A stretch of 64,000 nt of DNA from Batkoa obscura (Eukaryota > Entomophthoromycota > Entomophthoromycetes > Entomophthorales > Batkoaceae). Position 1 is the stretch's first letter; each line of letters begins with the position of its first letter. The notes under the pieces are model-generated. The model was not told where the DNA came from. It ran no database searches and saw only the letters and a list, made by a program, of their open reading frames with translations. The position numbers were made by a program, and so were the translations under genes. The stretch lies in the NCBI GenBank assembly GCA_030770535.1, contig JASVEC010000011.1, positions 124,001 through 188,000 on the forward strand, in the 5' to 3' direction. Below, piece after piece: positions 41,267-53,607 of this stretch.

Positions 41267-41745
41267 TGTGAAAGTTGGTACTCAGTGGTTGGAGTTAAAA
41301 GCAGCCTTTGGTTGATTAGCTAGCCTTGAGTCGAATGGTCTTAGTTTATGTAACTAAGATAGACCTAAATTAATAGGAATAATACGTAATAAGCTACGAA
41401 CTATGTAAAACAAATATAATAGAAAATACTACCGTAAAATCTACATAAGATATTGTCAGAAAAACTTAGTGGCTTTATTAATGGTATGATATCAGGGAGT
41501 AATTCAGTTAAAAAGCCTCGAGTTAGTATGTTGAAGAATCTCTTTTATACTCCAACTGAGTGGCTATATATAAGAAACATTATAGCAGTTATTCCTTATT
41601 GTAGTTGCCAAGTATGGACATTAAAACGTGGACAATAAGTTCTTCGTGATCAGGTGGTAGCAGTTCTCACAGAAAATCTATACAAGGAACTCTGAATTGA
41701 TTATTATATTATAATCAATCTTAGAGCTAATGAAGTGATGTTTCA
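41267..41745 (+). repeat. Candidate SINE, copy 2 (best preserved)
   Basis: The clearest copy. A-box-like GGTACTCAGTGGTTGGAG at 41277-41294 and B-box-like GAGTCGAATGG at 41328-41338. A 61-codon frame at 41453-41638 (LSGFINGMISGSNSVKKPRV) is partly kept in copy 1, which may mean the body derives from a larger coding element, but I recognise no protein family. The tail is near TTATAATCAATCTTAGAGC then TTTCACAA. Confidence 0.5.
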
Positions 41746-42613
41746 CAACTATAATAATAAATAAAAACTGCTATTACATTGCTCGTATTATACAAGGATT
41801 GTTAATTATAATTTTGGGGCTAACCACTCCCTCGTATGCAGCTATTTGTTAACTTATTGATATATTAGTAATGTAATTATAATATTAAAATAATTTATTT
41901 ATTTGATAGCAAATCTTTAATGTTGGCTATAAAGCAGTCAATAATAAATATTTCTCAATGAGGTTTTATAAAAATATGCATTTATTTACATACTACAATT
42001 TTGATTAATATTAATATATAAGTTATATTAGTAAAATTCTTGCTAATCCAGAAATTTCTATTAAATTTAATAAAAATTCCGCCAACTTACAATATAAATT
42101 ATAATAAAAATAATTTAAAACTGTGTTGGGTACTTTTACTTTTTAATAAAGAATTCATTTTTATAGAATTTCAAGCAGTTTTTAATACAAAATATTTAAA
42201 AATTGGATAAAAAAATGAAACCAATTTGGACACCCCTATATGTTTATATTAAAAATATTAGAATTTTTAGTTTACAAAAGCTAAATATGATTTTAATTCA
42301 ATTTAGCATAATTATTTTAAGCATCGTCTTTTATCTATTCGCATAGAATATACTTTATAAAAAAAGGATATTATACAGATGTTACTAGAGACAAACAATA
42401 GAAACAGCTATTATTTGTTAGCCTATTCGTGAGCATAGATGCATCTACCTCTAGGTAGTCCCGAGGACTAAATTACCTAATTTGCTTACAAATAGATTTT
42501 TAATAAGAAAAGACATTAAATAATTTGAATGGAGATTCATCACTGATAATAATAACTAAAATAAATAACAATATAGCTATGAATAATTTTTATTAATGAT
42601 AAGGGTTTGCTAA
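41746..42613. other. Gene-free DNA downstream of S41 gene 2
   Basis: Includes a faint decayed MITE-like match around 42118-42240 (it ends ...ATGAAACCAATTTGGACACC) and a small palindromic patch near 42445-42470. Neither is strong enough to call. Confidence 0.35.
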
Positions 42614-44509
42614 TTATTTTAAATCTTTAGCAACTTGTTCCCAAACTTTGTATGGATTGAAAGCAGTTTCTGCAGTATAAGCTTTATGATTCTTAGCTGG
42701 ATTCCAAGTAAATTCTAAAGGACGAGGCTCCTTAAATCTAGAAGAATAAGCCTCTCTAACAGTGAAACGAACACCACCTTTAGTTGGGAGTGGTTGTGGA
42801 GCAGCCGGATCTTTATCTAATCCTGAAGATTCTAAGCTACCTAAAAGGCTATCGAGGGAATAAACAGTACCGCCAGCAAGGGAACCAATAGTAGCATCTT
42901 TATGTTTAAGACCGCCAAAAGCATAGCTCTTAACATCATGGAATTCTTGCATACCGTTACTTAATAAAGTGCAAGTAGAATAACAGATGGAGTTGGAAAT
43001 TAAAGCAATATTTTCAGTTTTAAATGGCTGAGTATTATTAACTAATAAAGAGCGTAATTGGTTGGTACCACATCTGTCTTGGAATTTTGGAGTATATTGA
43101 CTATTTCTATTATTACCGCGATTATATGTCTTGATGTTAGTAAAGGCGTTTTGTGAAGCGAATGGTTTACCATTAGGCTGATTATAAAATTTTGGACTAA
43201 AGAAACCATTGGTTGAATTTTGGGTAAGCTTAGCAAGTAAAGGAGAATAGTGCATATCAGTGTTAAAAAATTTAGTAGCAGCATTTGGGAAAAGATAATC
43301 AAGTACGTTATATCCCAAACAAATGGCACCACCACCATTATTACTTACATCTAAAATTAATTTTTCAACTTTTTCATCTTGAAGCGCCTTGAAACCATCA
43401 ATTGCCTCATTAAACCATTTAGTTCTATTAGAGGGTGAAAAAGTAGAAATGTGAACAACGCCTACATTATCGGGTAAGGTATAGGTTTTAACGTAAGTAC
43501 CATCAACAACAGCAGTTAAAAGAGGATCAATTAATCTAGAGTCTTTGGATTCAATTGGTGCTTCAATTGGAATTTCCTTAACTTTTGGTACTTCTGATAA
43601 TTGAATTTCATTGACATTTGTATTATTACTAGCTTTAGGAACATCAGCTCCACAATTGTTTTTATAAAAGGAATCAGCATTGGTGAATGGAAGTGCTACA
43701 TTTGGAGTAGCAATATAAGGTACAACTACTTCTTTTTCACCATTACTAACACGAATTCTAAATCTTAAAGTTTCTTTAACTGGTGGAATAGTAGTAGAAC
43801 CAAAGCTACCATAACTAATACCCCACTGACCATTACTTTGAATGGAACGTGCAAGTGCATAATTCATACGAGAGTTAACATCTCTTGATGTACCAACATA
43901 ATGTTTAGCATACTCTTCAACAAATTCGAGTGGTTGTTTACCATCAATCGATAATACTTCAGCACCAGCATAGCTTAATACATCTACACCAGCAGCTTTC
44001 CAAGCATCAAGAAGAGGTTGATTATATCGTAAATCTTGAGGGATCTTTACTTTGACTTCTCCCCACTTGCCTTCTTCAGAATACAATGGAAATGGTTGTC
44101 TAAAAACAAACCTAGAGAAACAATTGGAAGTGTATTCAGTATGACCATCTTCTAAAGTATTGAAAAACTTAACAATAGAAACTTGGAAATCACGTTCAGT
44201 ATCATATTTTTTAGATAAGACTTTGTTCAGTTTAGCTTTAATATCAATATAACTAGGTACTTTTGGATCAGGGGATCTTTTAGTAATATCAATAAAAGCA
44301 TAGAAAGGAAGGATCTTTTTTAAAGTATCTGAAACACCATCACGTACTTTATCAGTCAACTTAAAGTTATCATAACATGCAAGTACATCTTTATAACTAA
44401 TTACTGACTTGCTGGCTATCTTTGCACAGGGATCAGTAGTTTTGGTGTTGTTTTGACCAGATACTAAAGTAGCAAATAGAGTTATCAACGAGAGAAAATT
44501 AGGTTGCAT
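42614..44509 (-). CDS. Secreted S41/CPAF-like peptidase, copy 2
   Basis: Intronless, 631 residues, signal peptide MQPNFLSLITLFATLVSG. It has the same architecture as copy 1: LEDGHTEYTSNCF, GAEVLSIDGKQPLEFVEEY, VEKLILDVSNNGGGAICLGY, SNSICYSTCTLLSNGMQEF. It differs from copy 1 in clustered blocks rather than evenly: long stretches (for example GTSRDVNSRMNYALARSIQS) are the same. Its upstream 1.32 kb and first ~250 codons are mirrored by copy 3 on the other strand without indels. Expected to be extracellular; substrate unknown. Confidence 0.85.
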   Translation of the reverse strand: MQPNFLSLITLFATLVSGQNNTKTTDPCAKIASKSVISYKDVLACYDNFKLTDKVRDGVSDTLKKILPFYAFIDITKRSPDPKVPSYIDIKAKLNKVLSKKYDTERDFQVSIVKFFNTLEDGHTEYTSNCFSRFVFRQPFPLYSEEGKWGEVKVKIPQDLRYNQPLLDAWKAAGVDVLSYAGAEVLSIDGKQPLEFVEEYAKHYVGTSRDVNSRMNYALARSIQSNGQWGISYGSFGSTTIPPVKETLRFRIRVSNGEKEVVVPYIATPNVALPFTNADSFYKNNCGADVPKASNNTNVNEIQLSEVPKVKEIPIEAPIESKDSRLIDPLLTAVVDGTYVKTYTLPDNVGVVHISTFSPSNRTKWFNEAIDGFKALQDEKVEKLILDVSNNGGGAICLGYNVLDYLFPNAATKFFNTDMHYSPLLAKLTQNSTNGFFSPKFYNQPNGKPFASQNAFTNIKTYNRGNNRNSQYTPKFQDRCGTNQLRSLLVNNTQPFKTENIALISNSICYSTCTLLSNGMQEFHDVKSYAFGGLKHKDATIGSLAGGTVYSLDSLLGSLESSGLDKDPAAPQPLPTKGGVRFTVREAYSSRFKEPRPLEFTWNPAKNHKAYTAETAFNPYKVWEQVAKDLK

Positions 44510-44572
44510 AGTATTAAATAAATATTTGTTTTGTTCTATAATTTTATAACATCTTTAATATATTTTAATTGC

Positions 44573-44581
44573 CTTATATAC
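44573..44581 (-). promoter_or_regulatory. TATA box of S41 gene 2
   Basis: Reverse strand GTATATAAG about 65-70 bp before the ATG at 44509. The same element is found at the mirrored position for copy 3. Confidence 0.55.
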
Positions 44582-44835
44582 CCATTAAAAGAAGCTTGCT
44601 TATAATATTAATTTATAATACTTATTTTTATTACTATAATCTTCAAAAAGCTTAAGTTTAGCTAGTAATTTTTACTATGATTATATTGTTCTTTAGTTAG
44701 TTTACATACCCAGTTTACAAGAAGGTTGCTTATATTATTAAGGTATGATATTTATTTTTGTTGCTATAATATTTAAAAAACTTAAGTTTTGATAATAATT
44801 TTTACTATGATCACATTGTTCTTTAGTGTTTTTTT
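44577..44835 (-). repeat. Tandem ~128-bp promoter repeat, two diverged units
   Basis: Units 44577-44704 and 44705-44835 share ATACCCA, GAAG(C/G)TTGCTTAT, TTTTTACTATGAT and TTGTTCTTTAGT in the same order on the plus strand. Unit 1 includes the TATA region; the equivalent place in unit 2 is a decayed TACATACCC. Confidence 0.65.
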
Positions 44836-45832
44836 GAATTTTATTTTTAGTTTATTTATTAAAAAAGTATATACATTTATCTTTAAGTCTGAAATTTTTT
44901 TAGTTATAAAATATTATTTATTACAATTTTATCCATTATAACTGCTGTTTATTTTTTATGCTGTTATGATATTATTTGACAATATATAATAGTAATATAA
45001 AGATATTAATACACATTAAAAAAGATAATGTTCAATAAATGATACTATAATCAATGTTATCACCTAATAATACTAGATCAAATTTGCAATCATAAAGTTT
45101 GTTTAATATTTTGTAAAGTTATAATAACTTACATTATGAGAGTATTATTTGTTTCAATTTAAAATCATTCAATGAACTTTAGTATAATCAATTTCCGGTT
45201 CACATGAAAGATTAGTTGGCTACGTTACTCAAATTAATTCATGAGCTATTCTTGAGTTAACACGAGTATCTATTTGATATATGATATTAAAGAAAATAAA
45301 CTATAATATTGTATTAATGTTGAAAATTAAACTTTAAGTAAGTTGTTATTTTTTTTACTATTGAAGATCGTGTAAAGGGAATAGTTGAGTCTCTAATTAT
45401 AAACTTTACGACAAATATTAATCGTTACTTAGCTTTGGTTAATTTAAAAACCAATAAAGCACAGTAAAAGTCATTGTATGTATAAAGTTAGTCTAATTAA
45501 GTACCAGTGACACGTATCCGATAAATATAATGGAATAGTATAATAAACTTTTTTCCTTAAAGAATACTAGAATATAATCTAGATTCTTATTATAAAATAA
45601 AGATAGGCTTAAATTCACAATAGTTAATATTAAAATTTAAAATTTAATGATTTTATTTCACTTCACTTACATTTATTATTTTTTACATAATTGTATATTA
45701 GATTCTATTTGGTTTAAATATTAAAATCGATTTAGTCTACAGGCTATAAAAATCAAGAAAAGTAGCTTTTATGATAAAATACATTAAACTAATCTATTCT
45801 ATTACAATAATATTATTCCATAATTTTTTTAC

Positions 45833-46133
45833 TATGTTCATAATAAGTTTCTTGGTTAATCTTTATAGTTCTGCTAGGCTACCAATGCGTATATATACAT
45901 CTTTGCCAAAAAATATATTTAACTAGTGCGACACTGAGTATTTCTAATTAAATTTATTTGATTAGATCTTTTGGTTTACTGGTCAAGTATCAAAAGCTAT
46001 GGCAAATATATGCCTTTTTTGCTTCAAAGAGCTAACTGTAATTATGTTTTTCAAAAGTCAATAATGCTCTAAAGGTTAATTACAGGTCTTTTCTTTTAAT
46101 CTGTGCTAAGTTTTAAAGTATCGCATATTTTAA
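45833..46133. other. Start of the older, diverged mirrored layer
   Basis: TTGGTTAATCTTTATAGTT near 45852 matches TTGGTTAATTTTTATAGTT read backwards from about 60940, just past the identity cliff. The right side lacks about 230 bp relative to this side. Confidence 0.5.
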
Positions 46134-46135
46134 AT

Positions 46136-46237
46136 ATGGGGATGTATTTTTTTGTTTAAAAATTTTACTAACAATTTTTCCGGTCAAATAGCGCTTAAAA
46201 AATGGAAAAAATAATGAAACCAAAAAAACACCCCCAT
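46136..46237 (+). mobile_element. MITE copy G
   Basis: TGGGGATGTATTTTTTTG...TAGCGCTTAAAAAATGG...CACCCCCA, flanked by TA. Its place and orientation mirror copy J at the other arm, suggesting one insertion that was later duplicated. Confidence 0.8.
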
Positions 46238-46409
46238 ATTTTAGCAAGTAAATTACTTCTAATTGTTGGATTATAATAAAAAAATAACACCTTTCAAGTT
46301 TCTTTTTTCTAACTTAATTAAATAATTATAATATATTATTAAAAGTACAGTATTATATTTTATATCTGACGTTTTTTGTTATATAGCTGATTTTTTAAAA
46401 GGTTAATGT

Positions 46410-46750
46410 TTTTTGCATTTAATGTGGACTATCCATTAGTATTAAACTTGATATTAGTAAATATTCTAAATCAAATAAAAGTTTTTAAAGTTGTTGGATA
46501 AATTACTACCTATGCTAATGATAATACTTTACATTTCTTTTAAAAGTTGAAGTCTTAGTATATAACACTGCTAAATACAAGCAGATATAGTCTAAATTAG
46601 ACATTAAACCCCAGTTTTGTGCCACAGATAAAAAAGAGTTAGAGATTTATGCCAAGTTGATAATGGTGATTAAGCATTTATTGGACAAGGTTCAACGCCA
46701 GTACTCGTTGATATTGTCTTAAGGGGTATAAGTTGTGTTGAAGACTATTC
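46410..46750 (+). pseudogene. Decayed coding remnant, mirrored at 59.93-60.26 kb
   Basis: Alignable with the reverse strand of 59930-60260 (AATGT, TATCC, GGTAAATATT-like, GTTGTTGGATAAA, GATAATGG, ATTTATTG, GTTCAAC in order). Residue strings such as FKVVG and STPVLVDIV echo FLEVVG and STPTLVNII on the other side. The frame is broken several times. I do not recognise the parent protein; a Cys-rich secreted or surface protein is possible. Confidence 0.45.
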
Positions 46751-46864
46751 CGGAGTACATAATCATATCTCAATTATTGCTGATTTTTAAAAAGGGTTTA
46801 GTTAACATTAGCATTAAATTTTAGGTGTAGCCTTTTCAAGTATTTTTTAGATAGAAGCATCATA

Positions 46865-46964
46865 TAGTGATGTTTTTTGGTTTCATCACTTCTTCCATTT
46901 TTTAAGCGCTATTTCAGCGAAAAGATTATCAGTAAAATTCTTAAACAAAGAAATACATCCCCAT
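46865..46964 (-). mobile_element. MITE copy H
   Basis: TAGTGATGTTTTTTGGTT...AAGCGCTATTTCAGCG...ATACATCCCCA flanked by TA; reverse orientation. Confidence 0.75.
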
Positions 46965-49496
46965 ATATTAAAAAATAAAACCTCACATATGAAAAAACAC
47001 TTTCATGTTTTATAAAAGAAAAGGTTTTTTGTAATATGATTTATACATATATTAAAATGTCTTCATTAGAGTATGTGGAGATAATGAATAAAATTTAACA
47101 AATGCTATTTATAAATTTTTTAAAGACGTGTGCTTGGGACACTACCTATTATGACAAAAATAATTCAGAGTTTAACTATAATGCTAACAATATTTACAAG
47201 AACTGAATAGCTCGATTTAAAACAGAGTGCTGAATTAAGAGTATTTAAGCGTGTTTGTCAAAGCACAAAAAGACTATCATAAAATAACTAGACTCTTTTA
47301 AAAAAACTTAAACTAAAAGATTAAATTGGAGGTAATAATATACTTTTTGTTAGTATAAGCGCAAAAGGGAACCCTTTGTACCAAGAACTTGCCAAATTAT
47401 TTTATTTTTAATAAACATCATTGCTTTTAATTATTAAAGTTACAAATACTATTTTCCACCTTTCACTAAATCTTATTTGTTACCATCATATATTTCTATA
47501 AAAATATATATAAGAAGCGGGCATTTAGAGTTATCTGTAATAAGTAACACATAACTTTATATAACAAAGGGTATTCACCTATTATTAAAACTTAAAAATA
47601 CCACAGATAGATTGATAAAATGGCTTAAAATTTATTGGAGTATAGTCATAAACGCAGTTAAAAGAATTTTATGTTTGTCAGACTATTGGTTGAATAACAA
47701 ACAAAACAAAATAAAATAAAAAATTTATCTTTACATAATGCTATTTATTAACATGAGAAAGTTTCAATACAAAAATTCAACCTATTATTAAAAAACTTTA
47801 AACTTTAAACTAAACAACTATAATTTCAATTTTATACCATTCTGATAGAAATAGTTGATCAAGTGTCCCTCTTTTTTCAAACCTGTTATTCTTAAGCACT
47901 TGATTTAATCAATAATTTTTGCACCATATTTTCACCAGGCTCTTACGCATTCACTTTAAGCCGATATTAACTGTTAGATTGAATTAGTCTTAGTGAAGAA
48001 AACCAGGTTATTTACTGTATTTATAATAATTAAAAATTTCATGGGATGTTTAAAATCGTATACTATCAGGGATTTTCCTTGGAATCATATATAAAGAGAT
48101 AATATGTCAAAACAGTGATATTTCAAGTATGTTCGTAGTTTATAGTTAATTGTAATTTATAATTAATCACATTTAAAATTATTAAATATCTTCTCGATCA
48201 TTATTGCAATTTGAGAATTAATTATTCTTTTGAGATTCGGGATTTTTGTGCAACTAATTTATCCACAATGATATCCTTCTCTTGATTGAATTTATAAATT
48301 GTGTTAAGAAAATGTAGTCAAGAGGCATATTTGAAAGAAGTTTAGAAACTCAAGAGAAAAAAAATGAAATAGTAAAGATTAATGTTATAAAATCCAATTC
48401 CTTACATTATAAACCTCATTTTTATTAAGGTCTTGTTTTTGTTTTTTATTAGCGTATTTACCAATTATTATATTTAGTATAAATAGCTGGATTTAGAATC
48501 CTTTTAATTTACTAAAATTTGAAGTTTAAATATTATAAAAGAATGCTTCTAGCTAGAACTTACTATAACAATTTCTGATCGCTTTTTATAAATGATCAAT
48601 ATCCTGTGTTTAAAATAAATACTATATGTCATATTAATATGATGATCAAAGTCTTTATTTATAATTTTTGCCTAAACCCAATTTATTTCGGCTTAAAAAT
48701 TGAACATTTATTGAAATAAGCCTAGTTATAGAAACAAAGTATGATATAGCTCAAGCTAAACTAATATCAATTAGTTTCCAGCTGAAACGAAGGTTATAAC
48801 TATAAACAATTTTAATCCTTTGGTTTGGATATCACTATAGTATCTAATTGATAATATAACTTATTTAACTATTTACTACTATATATACAGATTAACCGAA
48901 ATTCATGAATATAATATAATTAGAATAGAAGTATATATTTGGTAGCTGTAATAACAAACTGGGCTATTTTTATAAAGTTAATGAATCAAAAGCGCGCCCA
49001 ATTTCTAAATATAGTAGATAAAATACTTTAAATATAAAATGATTTCATAACGTATTATTCCTTGGCGCTGACTCCTTTCAATTAGATTAGCTCTTTGATG
49101 TTTTGACAATATTATAAATAATCAGCAAAATTTGTGAAAATTACTTGGTTCTTTTATTGTGTAAATAAGCGTCTATTTGACATATTCGGTGAAAGTCAAA
49201 TATATTTTTTAAAAGGTAAAATGTAGACAACATTGTGGCTGAGTTATATATAGCTTAAAGTTTCTTATCACATTATTAATCCAACTATTTTGATACCAAA
49301 AGTAGTTGGGTGAACTAAATTTAAGTCATTTTAAGCACAAATTGATAAAAGTACAAGAATAAATTTAATTGGCTGTTCTATTAATAATTTAGCATTTTAC
49401 AATAAATTTTTATTTGGTAAAAAATTTAAACCCATTTCTTTCTTAAAATTAAACCTTCATCTTCCTTAAGATTTTATCTCTAGTAATTTAATTCAT
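46965..49496. other. Gene-free 2.5-kb stretch upstream of the homeobox gene
   Basis: AT-rich with no long frame or recognised repeat. A long upstream region is common for developmental regulators, but I see no specific site. Confidence 0.4.
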
Positions 49497-49577
49497 TTGA
49501 ATAGATCCCTTTTTTCATCCTTAGATGAATCAGCTCTAAATATTTTTTTTATCTCATCCTGTTTATATCTAATTATC

Positions 49578-50693
49578 ATGTTTGGCCTCAACAGCTTACT
49601 CCCAAATAAAATTAAATCCAAGTCCACTTCAAGCTCTTGTGACTCTAAAAAGAGATATCGTATCTCTACCACTCAAAATAATGAGTTGGAGGTACTTTTC
49701 AAAACGAATCCAAGACCATGCAAAGAAATACAGGAAGAAATTTCCAAAAAGATTGATTTACCTTATCGTACCGTTACCATTTGGTTTCAAAACCGCCGTG
49801 CTAAAGCTAAGCTTGCTGGTGAACCATTAGCTGAACACGTGTTCCAATGGAAGCCACCTGTCATTGCTGAAGAACCTGGTTGTGGTGTCATGAGACTTGA
49901 TAAACCAGAAGTTAAACTGGAACAAGTCAATGGCTTAAATAGTAATGCCATTAATCAAGATGACACCATTCAAAATATGGATGCTAAATCAGTGTACACT
50001 GTTGATAGCGGTTGCCATATTCAAGACAGTGCAAGTGCAACTAATCCAAATGGAATCGATATGGATATGCAAGCATGGGCCTCCAATCAACCATTTGCCA
50101 ATCCAAATTGGGCACAAAGTACACCTGTTGGACGTAACTCAGTAGATTCTGGAAGCTTTATTTCTGACTATAGTAATTACGATGGCTTTATGCATCAAGT
50201 TGAGTTTGACACTTACCTTGCAAGCTCAAATACCATGTACGATAATGGAAATACATTTAATAATTTACCAGTCAATGTCGATGAGAATGGTACCTTTGAT
50301 CCATCACGAAACTTTATGATCAGTCAAAGTTTATATGCACCAACACTTTCGAACTCACTTGCCTCCTTATCATCTCAAAACTCAGGACATAATAGTTTTA
50401 GTGGAGAAGGCATGAATGCTAACTTTATGGGGCAAAATGGAATGTACCGACAAGCATATCAAATGTCCGCTCAATCATTACCACAATTTAGCAACCCAGC
50501 GATGGGAGGTAGTACCAATCATATACCACAAAGACAGGTTCAATATCATCATTCTATACAATCAGCACCCGAAATTGCACTCCAACAATCGTTGTTTTTA
50601 CGTCAACAACATGCTAATCAAGCACAAGCTAGGGCACAGGCTAAATTACAAAGACAGCGTAATGAAGCGATGTTCTCATCAATGCGTTACTAA
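49578..50693 (+). CDS. Homeodomain transcription factor
   Basis: DNA-binding regulator, nuclear. The homeodomain spans about residues 23-82 from the ATG at 49578: KKRYRISTTQNNELEVLF, then NPRPCKEIQEEISKKIDLPY and the recognition helix RTVTIWFQNRRAKAK with the invariant W-F-Q-N-R. The rest is Gln/Asn/Ser-rich, with a basic Gln-rich C-terminal helix (QQHANQAQARAQAKLQRQR). The frame is open upstream to an ATG at 49497, but the extra 27 residues (ending CLYLIIM) are hydrophobic and unlikely in a homeoprotein, so I prefer 49578 (371 residues). No intron is seen. The target genes are unknown. Confidence 0.85.
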   Translation: MFGLNSLLPNKIKSKSTSSSCDSKKRYRISTTQNNELEVLFKTNPRPCKEIQEEISKKIDLPYRTVTIWFQNRRAKAKLAGEPLAEHVFQWKPPVIAEEPGCGVMRLDKPEVKLEQVNGLNSNAINQDDTIQNMDAKSVYTVDSGCHIQDSASATNPNGIDMDMQAWASNQPFANPNWAQSTPVGRNSVDSGSFISDYSNYDGFMHQVEFDTYLASSNTMYDNGNTFNNLPVNVDENGTFDPSRNFMISQSLYAPTLSNSLASLSSQNSGHNSFSGEGMNANFMGQNGMYRQAYQMSAQSLPQFSNPAMGGSTNHIPQRQVQYHHSIQSAPEIALQQSLFLRQQHANQAQARAQAKLQRQRNEAMFSSMRY

Positions 50694-51815
50694 GTGAAAT
50701 GGTTAATTTTAAGTACATATTTTAAAGCCACTGGATCTAAATATTTGGTCTTCTCATTAATTTAAACTTTATTTTAACATTTTTCTATCTCTCTTGTCAT
50801 TTGAATTGTTTTTAAGCTTAAGAAAATAACTTCTTCCCATTCTGCTTTTTTGAAAAATTAATTTTATATTATTAAAAAACTTATAAAAAATTTATGCTTA
50901 TTATATTTGTTTTTTACTACAATTTTTTATTTTGGTATTCTAATACCTTAAAGTGAGGTCAGTTAAATTTAATATTACACTTTGAATTGTTGGCATTTAA
51001 TATAGATTACTGTTCACTAAAACCTACTAGTTTAATAGTAAACTAATAACAGAAAATAACTGTCTTTTTATTAAAACACGAAATCCGATCATATCTTCAT
51101 TGCAAAACACCACTTTAACTACAGAAAGTGATTAAAATAATAAATCCAACAATAAAGTAGAAATCTATAAATGAAACTTAATCTAGCTACAAATTCTATG
51201 AACTTGATTAATTTACTATTAAATTAAGAATATAGTAACAATCTTTGATATAAAACACACTATGAATTAATTTGTGTAATGTGGATATGGGTGGCAATTT
51301 AGAATTTGATTGATAAAACTTAAATATTAGAAAACAATTCTCAACAGCATGATCGCAGATTAGAGAAGAATTTAATGCAGAAAAAGAAAGTATAAACTGA
51401 GACTCTGTTGGGGTTATAATAATTTAGAATTTCCTTTGCATTTGAAATTTTGTTTTGGATGAAATACAGGAGTAAATTGACTTGATTTAGGAAAAAGGAG
51501 AGAAGAGATGGGTCCGTTTAACGTAGTTTTTTTGGTATTTATTTGGCTAAGTTGGATGAAGGTTACTAGATTATTTATTAAAATATAATTGAGATCTCAA
51601 ATGCAAGCATAGTATTTTTTACTTTATTATTTACTTTATTAAGCTAATTAATCACAATAAACTCAATTCAAATACTTGTTTTATATTTAATTTGTAACTT
51701 TTACATTTTAGTTTTCTTTTCATATCATAAAAAGTTGAATCTTTCTGATCATTTTAATTTCATCATTATAAAACTCAACTTCATCACTTTGACAATTTTA
51801 TAAAAAATAGTAATA
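50694..51815. other. Intergenic, 1.1 kb
   Basis: AT-rich spacer between the homeobox and GatA genes, which lie on the same strand. No gene or known repeat is visible. Confidence 0.4.
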
Positions 51816-53607
51816 ATGAAATCAACCTCAAAGTCTACACTAACACTACAAAGTATGTTAAGACGGTACACCACTTCAACCTCAACATCCGAAAAACATC
51901 TCAGCCTCACTGACTTACAATCTTGGAACAAACATCATAATGCATTCACTTCTATTAACACCACAGAAACATCCTTTATAACTGATAGACTTGAAAACGG
52001 TAACTTAATCTATTTATAACTTATATATGTAAACCAACTCAAACGACAGATTCTAGTTTTGATTTAAGTGAATTAGCCATCGCTATAAAAGACAATATAT
52101 GTACTAAAGGATATCCAACTACTTGCGGATCTCTGATGTTAAAAGGTAAATAGTTTGTTTATTTTTATTGAGTTCATTTAATTTAATAATTATGATAATT
52201 ATTAATCAACCAATTCCAGATTTCACACCCACTTATAATGCCACTGTAATCGAAAAATTATTAAATCATAATGTAAAAATCATTGGTAAAACGAATATGG
52301 ATGAATTTGGGATGGGGTAAGTCATATATATCATTAACTATCGATATTGAATTCCACTCATGTAATCCCTTCTCCTTCAGTTCCAACAATCAAACCAGTT
52401 ATTTTGGTCAAGTAGTGAACCCTCATCCTTCTTATACTACAAATATACATTCCCCTGGAGGAAGTTCCGGTGGTAGTGCAGCAGCTGTAAAAAGTGGTAT
52501 GTGTTATGCGTAAGTTTTATTTAAAATAAACATCTTTATCTTCTTCATAAACTCATCATTTACTCCTATAGAGCATTAGGCTCAGACACTGGTGGGTCTG
52601 TTCGCTTACCTGCCTCTTATTGTGGAATTATTGGATTTAAGCCATCATATGGTATGATATCTAGATATGGTTTAATACCTTATGCAAGTTCATTAGATAC
52701 AATTGGGGTTATGGGAAGAAGTGTTAATTCAGTGAAAAATATATTTGAAGTAATTAAAGGACAAGACCAAAGGGACCAAAGTAGTATTGATTATTCTAAA
52801 AAAGAGAAAAAAGAGAATAAAAAGTTAAAGGATATAGTAATTGGTATACCAAATCAATATTATTTAAAAGAAATAGATGAAGAAGTAAATTTTGCTTGGG
52901 ATAAAAGTATTCAATTATTACAAGATAATGGAGCAAAAGTAATTAATATTGATTTAAAACATACAAAATATGCTCTTTCTGCTTATTATATTATTGCATT
53001 AGCAGAAGCATCTTCTAATTTAGCAAAATATGATGGAATTCAATTTGGTTATTGTCAAGAAGATATGGAGGGTAGTTTTGATCAAAAAATTCGACATAAT
53101 CGAGAAATTGGGTTTAATGATGAAGTTAAAAAAAGAATTATATTAGGTACTCATATTTTAAGTAAAGGGTGAATTTAAGTTTAAATTTATTTGAATATAT
53201 TTTTTAATTCTATTTTTTAGTTCCTTTGAGGCTTATTTTAAAAAAGCACAAAAGATACGTACTTTAGTAATCAATGATTTTAATTCAGCCTTTTTAAATT
53301 GTGATTTAATCTTATCCCCAACTGCTTTTTCAAAAGCACCATCTATAAAAGATCTATCCACCACCCCACCAGCTTATTCTTATTTAAATGATGTGTTTAC
53401 TACTCCTTCTTCCTTAGCTGGTCAGTTTTTGTAGTTTTTTATTTAAACCTAGATTTAATCTGTATTTTTTTAGGCTTGCCTGCTATTAGTGTACCTTTTA
53501 ATAATAATAAAATGGGTCCTATTGGCTTACAATTAGTTGGACAGAGAGGGAATGATGAGCAAGTATTAAATGCAGCGGAAGAGTTTTGTCAGTTATTATA
53601 TAATTAG
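51816..53607 (+). CDS. GATA: Mitochondrial Glu-tRNA(Gln) amidotransferase subunit A
   Basis: Glutaminase subunit of the mitochondrial GatCAB/GatFAB complex that turns Glu-tRNA(Gln) into Gln-tRNA(Gln). The N-terminus [20 protein letters not shown] looks like a mitochondrial presequence. The amidase signature is complete across exons: [20 protein letters not shown] (catalytic Lys), [28 protein letters not shown] (cis-Ser), [18 protein letters not shown] (nucleophile Ser), [20 protein letters not shown]. The later part has ILSPTAF and LPAISVPF then [18 protein letters not shown]. Seven exons, about 500 residues. It is next to another mitochondrial translation gene (bL34m). Confidence 0.93.

Larger units (their letters stand above)
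43755..45832 (-). repeat. Left arm of a ~2.1-kb near-identical inverted duplication
   Basis: Pairs with 60969-63046: positions sum to 106801 throughout, so there is no indel. Blocks I compared base by base (44521-44580, 45001-45060, 45601-45660, 43861-43920) are identical in reverse complement. The arm contains the 5' part and promoter of S41 copy 2. Identity stops sharply at 45832. Confidence 0.9.

Noticed and set aside
42118-42240. Possible eleventh MITE copy
   Set aside because: Only the right end (ATGAAACC...GGACACCCCTATA) is recognisable; the core AGCGCT and left end are absent.
42440-42472. Small hairpins (CTACCTCTAGGTAG, GTCCCGAGGAC) resembling a tRNA fragment
   Set aside because: Stems are short and no cloverleaf with A and B boxes can be drawn.
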